Origin: Microbacterium sp. B35-30
GTDB lineage: Bacteria; Actinomycetota; Actinomycetes; Actinomycetales; Microbacteriaceae
Assembly (NCBI RefSeq): GCF_010634855.1
Contig: NZ_MWLQ01000028.1
Location: 20,593-84,592 of the forward strand
Direction: 5' to 3'
DNA: 64,000 nucleotides
The position numbers were made by a program, and so were the translations under genes. Below, piece by piece: positions 7,982 through 16,200 of the stretch. The notes below the pieces were generated by a model that did not search any database, was not told where the DNA came from, and saw only the letters and a list, made by a program, of their open reading frames with translations. Position 1 is the stretch's first letter; every line of letters begins with the position of its first letter.

Positions 7982-9715
7982 GTGAGCAATTCAGAGCGCC
8001 AGCTTTCCACCACCGTCCTCGTGATCGGCACCGGAGGATCCGGACTTCGCGCAGCCATCGAACTCGCCGAAGCCGGGGTCGACGTCATCGCCCTCGGCAA
8101 GCGGCCGAAGTCGGACGCACACACCTCCCTGGCTGCCGGCGGCATCAACGCCGCCCTCTCCACGATGGATGCCGAAGACAGCTGGCAGCAGCACGCGGCG
8201 GACACTCTCAAAGAGAGCTACCTGCTCGCCAACCCGCACACGGTCGAGATCGTCACCTCGGGGGCCGCCCGCGGCATCGAAGACCTGGAGCGGTACGGCA
8301 TGCCGTTCGCCCGGGAGGAAGACGGGCGCATCTCGCAGCGGTTCTTCGGCGCACACACCTATCGCCGCACCGCCTTCGCGGGCGACTACACCGGACTCGA
8401 GATCCAGCGCACCCTGATCAACCGCGCGGCGCAGCTGGAGGTGCCCATCCTCGACACGGTGTACGTCACGCGCATCCTCGTCAACGACGACGGCGCGGTC
8501 TTCGGCGCCTACGGCTTCGATCTCGAGGACGGCACCCGCTACCTGATCCACGCGGATGCCGTGATCCTCGCCGCCGGCGGGCACAACCGCATCTGGCGCC
8601 GCACCTCGTCGCGGCGCGACGAGAACACCGGCGACTCTTTCCGCCTCGCCATCGAGGCCGGCGGCCGCCTGCGAGACCCTGAGCTGGTCCAGTTCCACCC
8701 GAGCGGCATCATCGAACCCGAGAACGCCGCCGGCACCCTCATCTCGGAGGCCGCACGCGGCGAGGGCGGCATCCTGCGCAACGGCCTCGGCGAGCGCTTC
8801 ATGCACAAGTACGACCCGGAGCGGCTGGAGCTGTCCACCCGCGACCGCGTCGCGCTGGCCTGCTACACCGAGATCAAAGAGGGCCGCGGCACCCCGAACG
8901 GCGGCGTCTGGCTGGATGTCTCGCACCTGCCGCGGGAGACGATCATGACGCGCCTCCCCCGCGTGTACCAGACGATGCTCGAGCTGCAGATGCTCGACAT
9001 CACGAGGGAGCCCATCGAGATCGCGCCGACCGCGCATTACTCGATGGGTGGCGTCTGGGTGCGCTCGTCGGACCACGCGACCGACGTGCCCGGTCTCTAT
9101 GCCATCGGCGAGGCGTCGTCCGGCCTGCACGGCGCCAACCGGCTCGGCGGCAACTCGCTGATCGAGCTGCTGGTGTTCGGGCGCATCGTCGGCCAGGCGG
9201 CCGCCGAGTATTCGGCCTTGCTGCCCGCGCAGAAGCGATCGGCCTCGGCCGTCGCCACTGCTCGAGCCGAGATCGACGGCCTCCTGGCGGCATCCGGAAC
9301 CGAGAACGTGCGGGCGCTGCAGCGCGCCATCCGCGACACGATGACCGAGCATGCCGGGGTCGTGCGCGACGAAGAGGGCCTTCTCACCGGGCTCGCCGAG
9401 CTTGACACCATCGAGGCGCGGATGGCCGACATCGGCGTGCACCCCGACATCGCCGGCTATCACGACCTCGCGCACGCGTTCGACCTGAAGTCGGCGGCCC
9501 TCGCCGCCCGCGCGACCCTCGAAGCGGCGCTCGAGCGCCGCGAGACCCGCGGTTGCCACAACCGCAGCGACTACCCCGAGCTCGACCCGGAGCTGCAGGT
9601 GAACCTCGTCTGGTCGCCGACGACCGGCGTCGTGCGCGAGGCGATTCCGCCGATTCCCGCCGAGATCGCCGCCCTGATGCGCGAGGTGTCGGTCGCCGGA
9701 AAGCTCGTCGAATAG
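7982..9715 (+). CDS. FAD-dependent oxidoreductase, succinate dehydrogenase/fumarate reductase flavoprotein family
   Basis: The 577-residue soluble flavoprotein has an N-terminal dinucleotide fold (TTVLVIGTGGSGLRAAIELAEAG). It also has AHTSLAAGGINAAL, with a histidine where SdhA/FrdA attach FAD, then FHPSG, SEAARGEGGILRNGLGERFM, TAHYSMGGVWV and HGANRLGGNSL. The His and Arg residues that hold dicarboxylates in fumarate reductases are present. It is nearer SdhA/FrdA than L-aspartate oxidase, and no nadA/nadC, iron-sulfur or membrane partner is nearby. It may be a soluble fumarate reductase-like or organic-acid oxidoreductase. GTG 7982 gives a family-like N-terminus (MSNSERQLST); an in-frame ATG at 7940 would add 14 residues. 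The divergent LysR gene probably controls it. Confidence 0.88.
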   Translation: MSNSERQLSTTVLVIGTGGSGLRAAIELAEAGVDVIALGKRPKSDAHTSLAAGGINAALSTMDAEDSWQQHAADTLKESYLLANPHTVEIVTSGAARGIEDLERYGMPFAREEDGRISQRFFGAHTYRRTAFAGDYTGLEIQRTLINRAAQLEVPILDTVYVTRILVNDDGAVFGAYGFDLEDGTRYLIHADAVILAAGGHNRIWRRTSSRRDENTGDSFRLAIEAGGRLRDPELVQFHPSGIIEPENAAGTLISEAARGEGGILRNGLGERFMHKYDPERLELSTRDRVALACYTEIKEGRGTPNGGVWLDVSHLPRETIMTRLPRVYQTMLELQMLDITREPIEIAPTAHYSMGGVWVRSSDHATDVPGLYAIGEASSGLHGANRLGGNSLIELLVFGRIVGQAAAEYSALLPAQKRSASAVATARAEIDGLLAASGTENVRALQRAIRDTMTEHAGVVRDEEGLLTGLAELDTIEARMADIGVHPDIAGYHDLAHAFDLKSAALAARATLEAALERRETRGCHNRSDYPELDPELQVNLVWSPTTGVVREAIPPIPAEIAALMREVSVAGKLVE

Positions 9716-9805
9716 GGCGGTCTCGCGACCGCCGCGGCAGACCCCCGCCCGTCACACGCGTAGCCTCAAGCGGCGCTTTCGGTCATCTGTAGCCCGTTCG
9801 CCGAC

Positions 9806-9859
9806 ATGCTGCAACCCCCAGAGGTGTCTGGGGGCCAAGCGGGTAGAAAGGCAGAGTGA
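9806..9859 (+). promoter_or_regulatory. Leader with hairpin and 17-codon frame overlapping the next start
   Basis: A hairpin of eight pairs (CCCCCAGA-GGTG-TCTGGGGG, 9815-9834) sits about 20 bp upstream of the GTG at 9856. A 17-codon frame opening at ATG 9806 runs through it and ends in a TGA that overlaps that GTG (GTGA). It may be a coupling leader or chance. The ribosome site GAAAGG at 9847-9852 can serve the downstream gene by itself. Confidence 0.3.
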
Positions 9860-10209
9860 AGAGAGTGACGTACGCGGGAAGCGAGTTTGTGACCGGGGAT
9901 GACATCGCGTCGGCACTGCTCAGCTGCGGTCGGGCGCTGGCGGAGGCCGGCGAAGCCGAGGCAGTGACAGTTCCGTCATGGGAGCAGGGCGCTATCACCG
10001 GGGTGATGATACTCATCGGCCCGGCGAGCCAGATCGTCGTCCAAGACGCCCATATCGACGTCGAGGAACTCATCGACGTCACCGCCATCGCCCGGCTGCA
10101 GGCGATCGAGCGGCGCCTCAGACCGGTGGCCGCCGTCGACGTCGACAGCAAGGACCGGGAACGGTGGGACGCCGACAGTCGGAATCAGGCGTGGGACGGC
10201 GAGATGTGA
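9856..10209 (+). CDS. Small protein, paralogue of the gene at 6353
   Basis: A 117-residue protein of unknown function starting MKRVTYAGSEFVTGDDIASALL. It shares with the 6353-6688 product the opening MK-x-V, the GDD-x-A-x-x-LL segment, an Ala/Glu-rich helix followed by VTV, and R-x(5)-PV-x-x-VD near the C-terminus. Its tail is longer and ends in a charged Trp-containing segment (RWDADSRNQAWDGE). GTG 9856 is preceded by GAAAGG. Together the two genes flank the LysR/flavoprotein pair, one on each strand, so an old duplication or a shared role is possible. I see no known domain. Confidence 0.7.
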   Translation: MKRVTYAGSEFVTGDDIASALLSCGRALAEAGEAEAVTVPSWEQGAITGVMILIGPASQIVVQDAHIDVEELIDVTAIARLQAIERRLRPVAAVDVDSKDRERWDADSRNQAWDGEM

Positions 10210-10248
10210 CGAACGGGCGGGTGACGAACGGGCAGGTGTGACGACCGG

Positions 10249-10677
10249 CTATTGCAGGCAGAACTCGTTGCCCTCGGGGTCCCTCATCTGGAAGTAGGTC
10301 TCCGGCCACGGACCCCACGACTGGTCGACCATGCGCACGACCTCCGCTCCCAGTGCGACGAGACGATCCTTCTCGGCTTCGAGCTCTTCGCGTGTCGGCG
10401 GCCGGCCGGGGGTGGCGCTGATGTCGAGATGCAGGCGGTTGCGCCCGTCCTTCTTCTCGGAGGCGTGGTGGAAGAACAGCCTCGGCCCCACCCCCTCGGG
10501 ATCCTCGGCCAGTCCGCGGTGGGCAAGATCGGCCTCGCTCAGTCCGGAAGCGAGCAGCTCTCTCTTCAGCGGCCCGTCCCACGTGGCCTCCGGATAGTCG
10601 AACACCCCGGCCCAGAAGCGGGCGAGCGCCGGAGGATCGTCGGCGTAGAACGTGATGTTGCCGAGCTTGCCGGTCAT
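10249..10677 (-). CDS. VOC family (glyoxalase/bleomycin-resistance fold) protein
   Basis: The 142-residue protein has the single-chain VOC pattern: MTGKLGNITFYADDPPALARFWAGVF at the start, then RLFFHHASEKKDGRNRLHLDI, with the metal-site-like histidine, and QMRDPEGNEFCLQ at the end. Such proteins are metal-dependent dioxygenases, lyases or binding proteins; the substrate is unknown. ATG 10677 follows GAGAAGGTGGTC; an in-frame GTG at 10695 would give six more residues. It is read in the same direction as dnaE2, but dnaE2 lies upstream with a 67-bp gap, so it could be transcribed as a tail of the mutasome operon. Confidence 0.88.
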   Translation of the reverse strand: MTGKLGNITFYADDPPALARFWAGVFDYPEATWDGPLKRELLASGLSEADLAHRGLAEDPEGVGPRLFFHHASEKKDGRNRLHLDISATPGRPPTREELEAEKDRLVALGAEVVRMVDQSWGPWPETYFQMRDPEGNEFCLQ

Positions 10678-10744
10678 GACCACCTTCTCTCCCACGGCGT
10701 CGGCGCCGCGACATCCGCCACCCTAGACCCTTCTCCCCCGCGTC

Positions 10745-13700
10745 TCAGCGGAAGTCCCTCGCGCGGTGCTGCACGCCCACCCGGAGGTCTTCGAACCGGT
10801 CGGCGATGAGGTTCGTCACCCCCTCGGCCGAACGCTCCAGGATGCCGCGGGCGATGAGGGCCGGCGAGTCGCGCACGACCCGGCGGTACCTGTTCCAGAC
10901 GCCGAGCGAGCACACGACGTTCACGAGGCCATGCTCGTCTTCGAGATTGAGGAAGGTGATTCCGGATGCCGTGGCCGGCCGCTGCCGGTGGGTCACGAGG
11001 CCGCCGACCTCGACGCGGCGCCCCACCTCGTGGCTGCGCAGTTCGCGAGACGTCAGTACCCCGCGGGCATCGAGCCCGGAGCGATAGTGGCTCAGCGGAT
11101 GGTCGTCGGTCGAGATGCCGGTGGCCCAGAGATCGGCGGCGAGGCGCTCGTAGCTGGTGGGATCGGTGAACAGCGGGGGCTGCACCGCGATGAGGGAGTC
11201 CGGCAGGAACTCGGGGCGATCCTGCGCTGCGGATCCGGCCAGCCAGATCGCCTCCCGCCGGCTGAGACCGAGGCACTCGAACGCCCCGGCGGTGGCGAGC
11301 GCCTCGACCTGTGTCGCCGTGATGCTGGTGCGCCGCACCAGGTCGCGCTGGTCGCGGAACTGGCCGCCAGCCTCGCGTGCGGCGACGATGCGCTGCGCCA
11401 CCGCCGCGCCGATCCCCTTGACCCCGGCGAGGCCCAGGCGCACCGCGTGCCCGCCGTCTCGCCGGTGCGCGGCGGACTCGTCGGGGGCATCGAGGTCGAA
11501 GAGCCCGACCGGCGGCTGGTCGCGCTCGAGGCAGGAGTCCAGGCCGGTGGCAGGTTCCCCGTCCACCCGCTCGAGCACGGCCTCGACGCCGGAGAGGTGC
11601 AGGTCGGGGCGACGCACCTCGACGCCGTGGTGGCGCGCGTCGCTCACGAGAGTCGCGGGCGAGTAGAAGCCCATCGGCTGCGCCCGCAGCAGCCCCGCGA
11701 GGAACGCCGCCGGATAGTGCAGCTTGATCCACGAGCTCGCATAGACCAGCAGCGCGAACGACAGCGAGTGCGACTCGGCGAACCCGAAGTTCGCGAACGC
11801 CTGGATCTTGGCGTAGATCGCGTCGGCATCCTCCCCCACGAGCCCGTTCTCGGCCATGCCCGCGTACAGCTTCTCTTTCAGCGAGTCGATGCGCTCCACT
11901 CCGCGCTTGGACCCCATCGCCCGTCGCAGCAGGTCGGCGTCCTCGCCGGTGAGCCCGCCGACGGCCATGCCCATCTGCATGAGCTGCTCCTGGAACACCG
12001 GGATGCCGAGCGTGCGCTCGAGCACCGGCACGAGCTTGGGGTGGGCGTAGGTCACCTTCTCCTGACCGAGCTTGCGCTTGACGAACGGGTGCACGGCGCC
12101 GCCCTGGATGGGTCCGGGCCGGATGAGCGCGATCTCGATCACGAGGTCGTAGAACCGCCGGGGCTGCAGGCGCGGCAGCAGGCCCATCTGCGCCCGCGAC
12201 TCGACCTGGAACACCCCGATCGAATCCGCCCGGCACAGCATGTCGTAGACCGCTTTCTCCTCCTTCGGGATCGTCGACAGCTCCCAGTCGTCCCCCGTCG
12301 AGGCGCGGATCATGTCGAAGCAGTACTGCAGGGCCGCCAGCATCCCGAGTCCCAGCAGGTCGAACTTGACCAGCCCCATCCAGGCGGCGTCGTCCTTGTC
12401 CCACTGGATCACCGTGCGGTTCTCCATGCGGGCGTGCTCGATCGGCACGACCTCGCCCACCGGCCGGTCGGTGAGCACCATGCCGCCGGAGTGGATGCCG
12501 AGGTGCCGCGGCGCCTTGAGCAGCTCGGATGCGAACTCGAGCACCTGATCGGGGATGTCGTGGCCGGCGCCCGTCTCGAGCAGAGCCCCCCACCCCTCGA
12601 TCTGCTTGGACCAGGCATCCTGCTGCCCCGGCGAATGCCCCAGCGCCTTGGCCATGTCGCGCACGGCATTCTTGGGCCGGTACTGGATGACGTTCGCGAC
12701 CTGCGCCGCGCGATCGCGCCCGTACTCCTGATAGACCCACTGGATGATCTCTTCCCGACGATCGGAGTCGAAGTCGACGTCGATGTCGGGCTCCTCTTCC
12801 CGCAGGCTCGACAGGAACCGCTCGAAGGGCAGGTCGTAGCCGATCGCATCGACCGCCGTGATGTCGAGCAGATAGCAGATGGCACTGTTGGCCGCCGACC
12901 CGCGACCTTGACACAGGATGCCGCGGCGCCGCGCCTCTTGCACGATGCCGTGGACGATCAGGAAGTAGCCCGGAAAGTCCTTCAGCTCGATGACGCCGAG
13001 CTCCTTCTCTATGCGCGCCCGGTTCTCTTCGGTCAGGTGCGGGTACTTGCGCGGCACCGCCTCCCACACGAGCTTGCGCAGCCACGACATCGGCGTGTGC
13101 CCCTCGGGCACCTTCTGCTTCGGCAGCGCGGGCTTGGCCTTGCGCAGCGGAAAGGCGAGCTCGTCGGCGAGGGTCACGGTGCGAGCCACGGCATCCGGGA
13201 ACCTCACGAACCGCTCCGCCATCTCGGCGCCCGACCGCAGGTGCGCCCCGGCGTGCGCGGGCAGCCAGCCATCGAGCTCGTCGAGCCCGCGGTTGGCCCG
13301 CACCGCTGCGACCGCCGCGGCGAGCAGCTGCCGCTGCGGCACCGCGTAGTGGACGTTGTTCGTCGCGAGGAGGGGCAGACCCCGCTCGCGCGCGAGCCCG
13401 GCGAGCACGTCGTTCTCACGCGTGTCGAGCGGATTGCCGTGGTCGATGAGCTCGACGTGGACGGCATCGCGCCCGAACAGCGTCACGAGGCGGTCGAGCT
13501 CGTGGGCCGCGGCATCCGCCCCCGCCGTCCCCGGTGCCGAGGCGAGCGCCCGGCGCACGGCGCCTTTGCGGCACCCGGTGAGCACCGTCCACTCCCCTGC
13601 CGCCTGCGCGGCGAGCTCTTCGAGGTCGTAGACCGGGCGCCCCTTCTCGGCCCCCTGCAGCTGGGCGTGGGTGATCGCGCCGGCCAGCCGGTGGTAGCCC

Positions 13701-14149
13701 TCCTCGCCGCGGGCGAGCACGAGCAGATGCGCGCCGACCGGGTCGGCCTCGCCGTTCTGCGGCTTCGGCAGCTCGAGCGACAGCTCGGCGCCGAAGACGG
13801 TCTTCAGCTGCAGCGCCTCGGCCGCCTCGGCGAAGCGGACGATGCCGTAGAAGCCGTCGTGGTCGGTGACCGCGAGGGCGTGCAGTCCCAGGCGCTCGGC
13901 CTCTTCGGCGAGCTCCTCCGGAGAGGAGGCGCCGTCGAGGAACGAGTACGACGAGTGCGCGTGCAGCTCGGCATACGGGATGGCATCCGCCGGACGCTCG
14001 ATCTCTGGCGCGACATACGGCCCGCGCTTGCGCGACCACGCCGGGCTGTCGCCGCCGTCCGCGCCGACCGGCGGCGCCTCGGGCCTGCGGCGACCGCTCA
14101 GCACGCGCTCCATCTCGGACCACGGAACGCCCGGGTTGTTGAAGCCCAT
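10745..14149 (-). CDS. dnaE2: Error-prone DNA polymerase III alpha subunit DnaE2 (ImuC)
   Basis: The 1134-residue enzyme is the translesion polymerase of the ImuA'-ImuB-DnaE2 mutasome. It has a short basic N-terminal segment, a PHP domain from about residue 60 (ELHAHSSYSFLDGASSPEEL, TDHDGFYG), the palm with catalytic aspartates in EEEPDIDVDFDSDRR (about 451-465), and the fingers. A helix-hairpin-helix region and an OB-fold with VEVGGLVTHRQRP end it. DnaE1 is usually longer and lacks this N-terminal segment. ATG 14149 follows GGGGTGAGGG. It is separated from imuB by about 400 bp of repeats but reads the same way, so it is either the end of the SOS operon or has its own promoter. Confidence 0.96.
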   Translation of the reverse strand: MGFNNPGVPWSEMERVLSGRRRPEAPPVGADGGDSPAWSRKRGPYVAPEIERPADAIPYAELHAHSSYSFLDGASSPEELAEEAERLGLHALAVTDHDGFYGIVRFAEAAEALQLKTVFGAELSLELPKPQNGEADPVGAHLLVLARGEEGYHRLAGAITHAQLQGAEKGRPVYDLEELAAQAAGEWTVLTGCRKGAVRRALASAPGTAGADAAAHELDRLVTLFGRDAVHVELIDHGNPLDTRENDVLAGLARERGLPLLATNNVHYAVPQRQLLAAAVAAVRANRGLDELDGWLPAHAGAHLRSGAEMAERFVRFPDAVARTVTLADELAFPLRKAKPALPKQKVPEGHTPMSWLRKLVWEAVPRKYPHLTEENRARIEKELGVIELKDFPGYFLIVHGIVQEARRRGILCQGRGSAANSAICYLLDITAVDAIGYDLPFERFLSSLREEEPDIDVDFDSDRREEIIQWVYQEYGRDRAAQVANVIQYRPKNAVRDMAKALGHSPGQQDAWSKQIEGWGALLETGAGHDIPDQVLEFASELLKAPRHLGIHSGGMVLTDRPVGEVVPIEHARMENRTVIQWDKDDAAWMGLVKFDLLGLGMLAALQYCFDMIRASTGDDWELSTIPKEEKAVYDMLCRADSIGVFQVESRAQMGLLPRLQPRRFYDLVIEIALIRPGPIQGGAVHPFVKRKLGQEKVTYAHPKLVPVLERTLGIPVFQEQLMQMGMAVGGLTGEDADLLRRAMGSKRGVERIDSLKEKLYAGMAENGLVGEDADAIYAKIQAFANFGFAESHSLSFALLVYASSWIKLHYPAAFLAGLLRAQPMGFYSPATLVSDARHHGVEVRRPDLHLSGVEAVLERVDGEPATGLDSCLERDQPPVGLFDLDAPDESAAHRRDGGHAVRLGLAGVKGIGAAVAQRIVAAREAGGQFRDQRDLVRRTSITATQVEALATAGAFECLGLSRREAIWLAGSAAQDRPEFLPDSLIAVQPPLFTDPTSYERLAADLWATGISTDDHPLSHYRSGLDARGVLTSRELRSHEVGRRVEVGGLVTHRQRPATASGITFLNLEDEHGLVNVVCSLGVWNRYRRVVRDSPALIARGILERSAEGVTNLIADRFEDLRVGVQHRARDFR

Positions 14150-14167
14150 CAGCCCTCACCCCGATCC

Positions 14168-14535
14168 CGGTCGTTGAGCGGGCGCAGCGAGACGAAAAGC
14201 GCCGCACCGACGCCGATCGTCGGCCCGGGGCGTTTCGTCTCGCTCGTTCCTCGCTCGCTCAACGACCGGGAGAACGATCTCGGTCGTTGAGCGAGGGAGC
14301 GCCAGCGACCGAGAGAACGATCCCCGTCGTTGAGCGAGGGAGCGCCAGCGACCGAGACGAAACGCCTCGAGCCGCACAGTCACGCCGGTTCCTCGCTCGC
14401 TCAACGACCGGGAGAACGATCCCGGTCGTTGAGCGAGGGAGCGCCAGCGACCGAGACGAAACGCCTCGAGCCGCACAGTCACGCCGGTTCCGGGGCGTTT
14501 CGTCTCGCTCGTTCCTCGCTCGCTCAACGACCGGG
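14168..14535. repeat. Array of intergenic repeats between imuB and dnaE2
   Basis: Several copies of GTCGTTGAGCGAGGGAGCG and of its reverse complement fill most of the gap. A 67-bp block is repeated perfectly at 14326-14392 and 14425-14491 (period 99 bp). Further partial copies start at 14169 and 14283, and inverted arms occur around 14252-14270, 14391-14410 and 14511-14535. CGAGACGAAACGCC lies inside each block. The array could form large stem-loops. Open frames through it only reflect the repeats. Confidence 0.9.
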
Positions 14536-14546
14536 AGCCAAGCTCC

Positions 14547-16199
14547 CTAGTCATAGGTGGCCTCCGCGGTCCAGGCGTCGCCGTCGCACACCAGCAGCCA
14601 CGCCGACCCGTCGGCGTCGACGACCTGGAACCGGTACGCACGCCGCGAGCGCGCGGCATCCCATCCCCGCTCGATCACCGGCCACGGGCCCGCCCACGCC
14701 TCGATCGCCCGCCGGCGCCCGCTCTCGATGAAGAACGCGGGCACGGCCGCGACATTGCCCCGCTCGTCGACATCGACGAGCTCGCCCCCGAGCGCACGCA
14801 CGTCGACCGGCACCGGATCGGCGAACACCGTCGTCGGCAGCGGCTCGGGCAGACTCCCCGGCCACGGTCGCGCCCGCTGCGCTGCGAGACCGCCGGCGCC
14901 CGTCGCCTGCCGGTCGCGCTCGTCCCGGTCCCCCCACGGCACGAGCACCTGCCGCTCGGCCAGCCACCGCCCGCCGCCGATCGCGGGCGTCAGCACACCG
15001 CGATGACCCAGCATGGCCTGCACCCGCGACAGTGCGTGGTGCACCCGCTCCTCGGGTCCGCCCCCGAACAGCGCCGGAGCGTGATGGGATGCCGCATCCA
15101 CCGCCTCGGGCGAGATCCGCACCAGGGTGACTCCGCTGCGCAAGCCGCGCCGCCCTGCCGCGTCGCCGCCAGAGGGATCGGCGCCGACGTCTTCGGCGAG
15201 CTGCCACCGCACACGGTCGACGACCGCCGCCGCATCGAACGAGCCGGGGTGCAGCCACACCCGCTCGCTGCGCTCCCCGCGATCGCCGACGAGCTCGACC
15301 CGCAGCTCGGTGCAGACGAGATCCATCGCACCCAGCCCGCCGATGAAGTCGTCCGCGGTGACGCGCATCGCGAACGCCACCTGGTCGGCGATCTCGAGCG
15401 GCGGCTCGAACGCGACCTCGCGCTCGAGCTCGGGCGGCGGGGTGCGCGGCTGCACCGGCCGCGAGTCGTGCCCCGCGGCGAGGGAGTGCAGCCGGACGCC
15501 CCGCTCGCCGAACCGCTCGCGCACGCGATCGGGCTCCATCGCGGCGAACCCGCCGAGCGTCTGCACGCCCAGCCGCGCGAGGAGTCCCACGAGGTCCGCC
15601 GCATCCTTCGTCCCGGCCGCGCCCGCGCCGATCATCGCCGACGCGTCGAGCACGGCGACCGACAGTGGCGCGAGGAACCCCGCCGCCCCGCCGGCGGGCA
15701 CGACGAAGACCGGATCCTCGGCGCTCGTGCCCCCGCGCGCCGCCTGCTCGGCCGTGAACGGCCCGTCGGCGATGCCCGCCCTGACCCCGTCGAGACGGGC
15801 CTCGCGCAGCGCGCCGATCAGCATGCGGGCGGCCTCGGTCTCGCCGCCGTAGTACCGCGCCGGGCCACGGGCGCGCAGCGCGCACAGCCCCGGCCGCACC
15901 AGCTGCACCCCGGGCGCCCGCTCTTCGATCAGCGACACGATCGGCGCGAACGCGCGGTGATCGCGCGCGGCATCCGCATTCACCAGCGTCAGCCCCGGAC
16001 ACCGCGCCTGCGCGTCGCGCCGGCGCTGCCCGCGACGCACCCCTTCGGCGCGCGCGGACGCCGAGCACGCGACCACCAGGTTGCGCTCGACGACGGCGAT
16101 CGGATCTGCCGCAGCCGCAGCCGCCTCCCGCTCGAGAGCCGTGACCGGCCAGTCGGGAAACCACAGCACGAGGCTCCGAACGGGCGTTCCCGGCGTCAT
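14547..16199 (-). CDS. imuB: ImuB, inactive Y-family polymerase-like mutasome subunit
   Basis: The 550-residue protein matches ImuB, the Y-family paralogue that has lost its polymerase active site and acts as a hub binding the beta clamp, ImuA' and DnaE2. It opens MTPGTPVRSLVLWFPDWPVTAL, contains AEGVRRGQRRRDAQARCPGLTLV and LLARLGVQTLGGFAAMEPDRVRERFG (helix-hairpin-helix region), and ends with a conserved C-terminal domain (RAYRFQVVDADGSAWLLV). The ATG at 16199 lies two bases from the stop of imuA', so translation is coupled. The upstream in-frame extension is not family-like. It is part of the SOS mutagenesis operon. Confidence 0.94.
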   Translation of the reverse strand: MTPGTPVRSLVLWFPDWPVTALEREAAAAAADPIAVVERNLVVACSASARAEGVRRGQRRRDAQARCPGLTLVNADAARDHRAFAPIVSLIEERAPGVQLVRPGLCALRARGPARYYGGETEAARMLIGALREARLDGVRAGIADGPFTAEQAARGGTSAEDPVFVVPAGGAAGFLAPLSVAVLDASAMIGAGAAGTKDAADLVGLLARLGVQTLGGFAAMEPDRVRERFGERGVRLHSLAAGHDSRPVQPRTPPPELEREVAFEPPLEIADQVAFAMRVTADDFIGGLGAMDLVCTELRVELVGDRGERSERVWLHPGSFDAAAVVDRVRWQLAEDVGADPSGGDAAGRRGLRSGVTLVRISPEAVDAASHHAPALFGGGPEERVHHALSRVQAMLGHRGVLTPAIGGGRWLAERQVLVPWGDRDERDRQATGAGGLAAQRARPWPGSLPEPLPTTVFADPVPVDVRALGGELVDVDERGNVAAVPAFFIESGRRRAIEAWAGPWPVIERGWDAARSRRAYRFQVVDADGSAWLLVCDGDAWTAEATYD

Positions 16200-16200
16200 G

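Noticed and set aside
7982..9715. L-aspartate oxidase (NadB)
   Set aside because: A histidine at the SdhA-type FAD position and no nadA/nadC neighbours make the succinate dehydrogenase/fumarate reductase group more likely, though NadB-like activity is not excluded.
10766..14290. Very long open frame on the plus strand opposite dnaE2 (over 1100 codons), and similar long frames opposite pntAB, the flavoprotein gene, XPB and groEL
   Set aside because: They mirror the high-GC codon structure of the real genes, are rich in Arg/His/Gly with no family-like motifs, and lack ribosome sites.
14287..14731. Repetitive small frames in the imuB-dnaE2 gap
   Set aside because: Their peptides repeat only because the DNA repeats; no start signals or homology.
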